From an uncultured Aquimonas sp. (GTDB lineage Bacteria; Pseudomonadota; Gammaproteobacteria; Xanthomonadales; Xanthomonadaceae), in assembly GCA_946481615.1 (NCBI GenBank), contig CAMLOR010000030.1:1-22888 (forward strand): a DNA stretch of 22,888 bases. The letters are read 5' to 3'. This document shows, piece by piece, positions 22,706 through 22,888 of this stretch. The number at the start of each line of letters is the position of its first letter. The stretch's first letter is position 1. The notes under the pieces are model-generated. The model did not search any database. It saw only the letters and a program-made list of their open reading frames with translations, and had not been told where the DNA came from. Made by a program: the position numbers and the translations under genes.

Positions 22706-22888
22706 GACGGAAGTCCGGCGCATTGTGAGCGCCGAGGCGGGCTGCGGACTCCGCGGGGCGGCCGTTTTACAAACGATCACAATGGCGGGGGCGGTTCTTC
22801 ATGTCTGCGTGAGGGAAAACCCTCTGGCGGTGAGGCGGGACGCGGGGGCGCTCGGGGGTTCGGGGATGGGTTGCGCCGCCCGCGCGCG
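22706..22888. other. Upstream region of the receiver gene, no gene recognised
   Basis: This is the right edge of the window. A short AT-richer patch (about 22774-22793) in very GC-rich DNA is the likeliest promoter area for the receiver gene, but no -35/-10 pair with proper spacing is visible. A small perfect inverted repeat GAGGG-aaaa-CCCTC lies at 22811-22824. No credible coding frame was found. Confidence 0.35.

Noticed and set aside
22774..22793. Possible CRP/Clp-like site (TGTGA half-site) upstream of the receiver gene
   Set aside because: Only one half-site matches; the second half has two of five bases, and no positioned promoter boxes are seen.
22811..22824. GAGGG-aaaa-CCCTC inverted repeat as a terminator or operator
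   Set aside because: It is short, not followed by a T-run and not placed relative to any identified promoter.
1..22888. CRISPR arrays, tRNA/rRNA genes, insertion sequences or prophage genes
   Set aside because: No regularly spaced repeats, no tRNA-like cloverleaf or rRNA sequence, and no transposase or integrase reading frame were found in either strand.

Overview
The window is about 70% GC and gene-dense, with nearly every gap between genes filled. The DNA looks like a Gammaproteobacterium of the Xanthomonadales (Lysobacterales) type. That guess rests on the GC content, on an inverted pair of short GC-rich hairpins (19166-19248) of the REP kind common in that order, and on the gene families present. 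No rRNA or other taxonomic marker is present, so the placement is an inference.

The core (about 4.4-18.1 kb) is an exopolysaccharide (EPS) locus of the Wzx/Wzy type. On the minus strand, read from 18089 down to 7285, ten genes form one operon: a short outer-membrane polysaccharide export (OPX) lipoprotein, a Wzz-like chain-length protein, a CpsD-like P-loop protein whose Walker A lysine is missing, an outer-membrane beta-barrel, two GT4 glycosyltransferases, a Wzy/O-antigen-ligase-like membrane protein, a NodB-type deacetylase, a membrane GT2 glycosyltransferase and a third GT4. Eight successive junctions are stop-start overlaps (seven of 4 nt, one of 1 nt). Facing this operon on the plus strand (5115-7321) are a Wzx-like flippase and a YdcF/DUF218 protein. 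The two converging units overlap by 37 bp. Divergent from the flippase, on the minus strand, a hexapeptide acyltransferase is coupled by an ATGA overlap to a very large secreted protein that runs off the left edge. That protein carries a sugar-dehydrogenase-like beta-propeller, a Ca-binding-type acidic repeat segment, a lectin-like sandwich, Kelch repeats, a choice-of-anchor-D/HYDIN-like domain and a malectin-like domain.

Together these genes could assemble lipid-linked repeat units (GT2 and three GT4s), modify them (acyltransferase, deacetylase), flip them (Wzx), polymerise them (Wzy), set chain length (Wzz plus ATPase) and export them (OPX plus beta-barrel). The large carbohydrate-binding-type protein is a candidate matrix or surface partner. 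No initiating phosphoglycosyltransferase and no exosortase lie in the window, although several families resemble those of exosortase-A-type EPS loci.

The right part (18.4-22.9 kb) is not obviously EPS-related. It holds a small secreted protein with two similar Cys-led modules and a separate C-terminal domain, the REP pair, a PadR repressor with a recognisable promoter and palindromic operator, a large orphan MacB/FtsX-type permease (ADOP type) coupled to PadR, and a stand-alone response-regulator receiver protein on the minus strand.
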